This document shows positions 61,133 through 64,000 of a stretch of DNA of 64,000 nt, one piece after another. The first letter of the stretch is position 1. Every line of letters starts with the position of its first letter. The translations under genes were made by a program, and so were the position numbers. The notes beneath the pieces are model-generated. The model was not told the DNA's origin, made no database searches, and saw nothing but the letters and a program-made list of their open reading frames with translations. This DNA is from Nipponacmea schrenckii (Eukaryota > Mollusca > Gastropoda > Lottiidae), in assembly GCA_030562195.1 (NCBI GenBank), contig JAUJPP010000005.1:38613106-38677105 (forward strand), written 5' to 3'.

Positions 61133-62639
61133 GTATATATATATGACTCTGTGATTAGATATAAAATTTGAAATTGAAAATCTGGATAAATATTGAATTA
61201 TTGGATGGACTATTTTGTATGTGTAAATGTTGTTGTTATCAATTCCGAGTTTATTAATGTATATGTTATTGAATTTTAAGGTATTTTACATGTGGAGGTG
61301 TATTGTGAAATAAGAAGCATATGTTGTAGTTTAAACAGTGATAAAACATAACTGTTACATCATTAAACTCTATAGAGCAAGTGATTGGTTTTGTTATATT
61401 TCATAATGTTTAGTTTAATTTATTGAATATTTTCATCTTTATAATGTAGTTGTATGTTTATTCATCTGGTATAGTTACAAGTGTGAAGAAATTTAATATG
61501 AAAGCTAGTCAGTTTTATTGGATACAAGTTATGAAATAGTGTTGTTGTTAATTGCTTGGTGTTGCTATGATTTTTTGTCTATCACAATTGGATTTTTATA
61601 GTCATTTGAATAAAACAGCTATTAGAATATCTATTGTGTTCAAGTCCTGCTCATAGTACCGTACCGTAATACATATTATTCAGTATTCATGGTTGGCAAT
61701 AGTTGTTAGTTTAATGTATATTATACAATGCTATATGTATATGCTATGCTATACAGTAAAAAGTTTGATTTCTGCTTATAACTGTCAAGACTGACATAAT
61801 GGAGTTAATATTTTTAAAGATTACCATAAGCATGTTCTGATTCTGTAGTTGCTTACTTGAATTTCATACTAAAAGTCTGTCAAATATGAAAAATGGAAGT
61901 TAGTTGAAAAGAATCTATTCTATTAAGTGATTTTTTGCTGTATTGTTCTGTGTGACGATTATCTATTTTAAAAACTCACTATATATTTGATATTATAAAC
62001 ACTTACATTTTCTTGTTCTGTGAATAATGACTTGAACTGCTAAACAAACCATTCACATAAATAAGTTTAAATGACATTATTTCTCTAAGGAATGAACTTT
62101 TACTGTGTTTTGAAGATGTGTGTTCATGACAATTTCCTACAGGAATAGAAGATAATTTGAGAAATGGTTTTGGAAACTTTCTAAAAATTGTAAAAATCTC
62201 TCCTTCTTTTGTTTATGTGGTATTTGTTTATTTTTTCAGTCTTCAATTTTGTAATACCAGTTGATTTCAATTTGGATTTAGAAGTAATTATTATTTCCTG
62301 ACAGTTCTATTAAGAATTAATAGCTCCATTATAGTACTTGTTTAATAAATGGCTAACACTAAAGAATGTGATTAAGACAGTAAGGTACCAGTACTAAAGA
62401 AATTGTTGAGTAAAGAGGTAAAAGATATATTATGTTTTGGAAAGGAAGTTGTCTATTATAATATGAAGTAGAAGCTGGAATAGATGACCTATAATTGAAT
62501 TAGTCTGGTATTGATTCGATTATTATTAGGTAAACTGATTAACCTATGATTAATCACAAGAAATATATTTTCTTTATGGTGTGATACAGTAGATTGGTCT
62601 ATTCTGTCAGTGCTTTCATTTCTGTCATACTTCTTTTCT
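61133..62639. other. gene-poor, no gene seen
   Basis: AT-rich, nothing recognised. Confidence 0.35.
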
Positions 62640-62965
62640 TAAACACGTGTACTAGTCAAACTTTTGAATTTTTGGACCAATCAGGCATTTAATTGTTATA
62701 AATGTATATATGCTTTGAGTGAAATGAGATTTGTCTGTAAGAATGAAGTGTTATCTCATCTCTTTTCTTACATTTTTTTTTGGACAAATCAGACATCTTT
62801 CTTTGTAAAGGTTTAGAGTGAATTGATATTTAAGTGGAATGATATCTTAGTTCTCTTTTAAAGTGGAACACATAGTACTAGTAAAACTTTGGAATTTTTT
62901 GGAAAATCTGACATTTTTCTTTGTAAATAAAGTGAATTGATATTAAAGGTGAAGTGTCATGTTCA
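62640..62965 (+). repeat. degenerate tandem repeat, about 110 bp x 3
   Basis: Units share 'acac.tagtactagt.aaact', 'tttttggacaaatcagacat', 'ctttctttgtaaa' and 'gtgaattgatatt', starting near 62642, 62765 and 62868. Confidence 0.6.
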
Positions 62966-64000
62966 AAATGTTTGTAGATAGGGTTAATTAGGTGTATTTC
63001 TGTAAAGCATGGATCTCTTTCTTTCTTGACCAGTACATCATCAACCTAGTTATCCTCCTATACAAATCTACTGGAAAATAACATGTATCCATGAAAATTT
63101 AATCTTTATTGTGTGAGGAATTTGAAGTGTCTCATCTTTCTGTGCCTTCATATTTTGGAAGTTAAGTTGTTTACACAGTATTTGGTACCGGGTAATTTTG
63201 TCAGTTGGATGAAGATGTGCTCCTTATTTGATTCATCTCTAAATCTTAGAAAGCATTTTTTACTAGTGGGATAACACCAAATTATACCTCTGAGCTATAT
63301 CAAGTTTAAGTATTGTTTAGATTCTAGGTTGGTGGCATTTTGAATTACATTTCTATTATTTATATTAGTATAGCACAGTTCCTGACAATCTGGAATTCAT
63401 TGCAAGACATAGAGAGAATTTATTTGGCACTCATTACTTACCATTATATTTGGAATTAACTCCCATTTCTATGGACTGTTTTACTTGTTTTTCATTCTTT
63501 GATTCTGTGTAAAACTGCGTTCAGAAGATACTTTTGGGGATCCTGTTAGCTGGGCATGTAGATATCATACACTAGAGCTTCAACATGTGTTTAGTTTCCT
63601 TTTTTTGATTCAGGTTTTATTGTGAAATTTGATTCATTAATTATCCTGTAAAGTGAAAATTGGGACAATCAAATTACAATGAAGTTGACTGAATTTGGAA
63701 ATCAATTGACAGCATTTATAGAGTAGAGTTTGTAATTTAAGTTTGGCACTTAACTTGATGTTATTTTATGAAATAACATTTTAAATGAAACTCTTATCTC
63801 AGAATTTTGGTGCATTGATATTGAAACTGAGGGTGGTATATAAATGTGAAAATAATGTGTAAATGTGGTAATGTCAGCTAGGGGCCAGAATTGTGAAACT
63901 GATCTGTTATGAAGTATGTTCAAGATTAGATAAAATAAATATTTCCACCTATATTTTCTTCTTGTGGTAAATGCAGAAAGAGTGTAGAAATTGTAGTCAG
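62966..64000. other. gene-poor, no gene seen
   Basis: AT-rich sequence to the window end, with no recognised feature. Confidence 0.35.

Overview
The window is animal nuclear DNA, visibly AT-rich, with spliced genes, long introns and a dense mix of decayed mobile elements. The repeat types (a tRNA-headed SINE, a family beginning or ending with a 'tatacgccca' motif and 'cggacgga' runs, CR1/Jockey-like and I-type LINE remnants, hAT and TTAA-flanked MITEs) and the multi-lectin membrane proteins suggest a lophotrochozoan, most likely a mollusc. This is inference; no species was identified. || Layout: 0-17.7 kb is a transposon graveyard: a TTAA-flanked MITE (2.2-2.7 kb), a hAT derivative with an 8-bp target duplication and a scrap of transposase (2.9-3.7 kb), a broken Ty3/Gypsy-type retrotransposon on the minus strand with about 70-bp LTRs (3.9-8.4 kb), a 60-bp minisatellite split by a 2.4-kb foldback element that itself carries a nested element and a SINE (10.1-13.4 kb), a second hAT-like element, a LINE reverse transcriptase remnant and a MULE-like transposase fragment. 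|| 17.7-38.4 kb holds the main genes: two tandem paralogues on the minus strand (A, 17745-24534; B, 29672-37220). Each has nine coding exons giving a signal peptide, three C-type lectin-like domains, a Thr-rich mucin-like stalk, a conserved Cys-containing juxtamembrane segment, one transmembrane helix and a short basic tail. B reads through completely (694 codons plus stop). A is one base short in the stalk, so its frame ends before the membrane anchor. Both genes have a 113-bp block upstream that I read as base-for-base identical. || 38.4-44.7 kb contains an I-type LINE in pieces (ORF1 zinc knuckles, AP endonuclease, RNase H) broken up by a duplicated module of about 150 bp. || 44.7-64 kb is gene-poor: a promoter-like segment with NRF1- and ETS-like sites followed by a splice donor, one convincing orphan coding exon on the minus strand (56099-56195), a 26-unit 51-bp minisatellite with an inverted outlier 3 kb away, a 27/54-bp minisatellite and several dispersed repeat families. 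Most of this part is probably intron or intergenic DNA. I found no RNA genes, CRISPR arrays or prokaryotic features.
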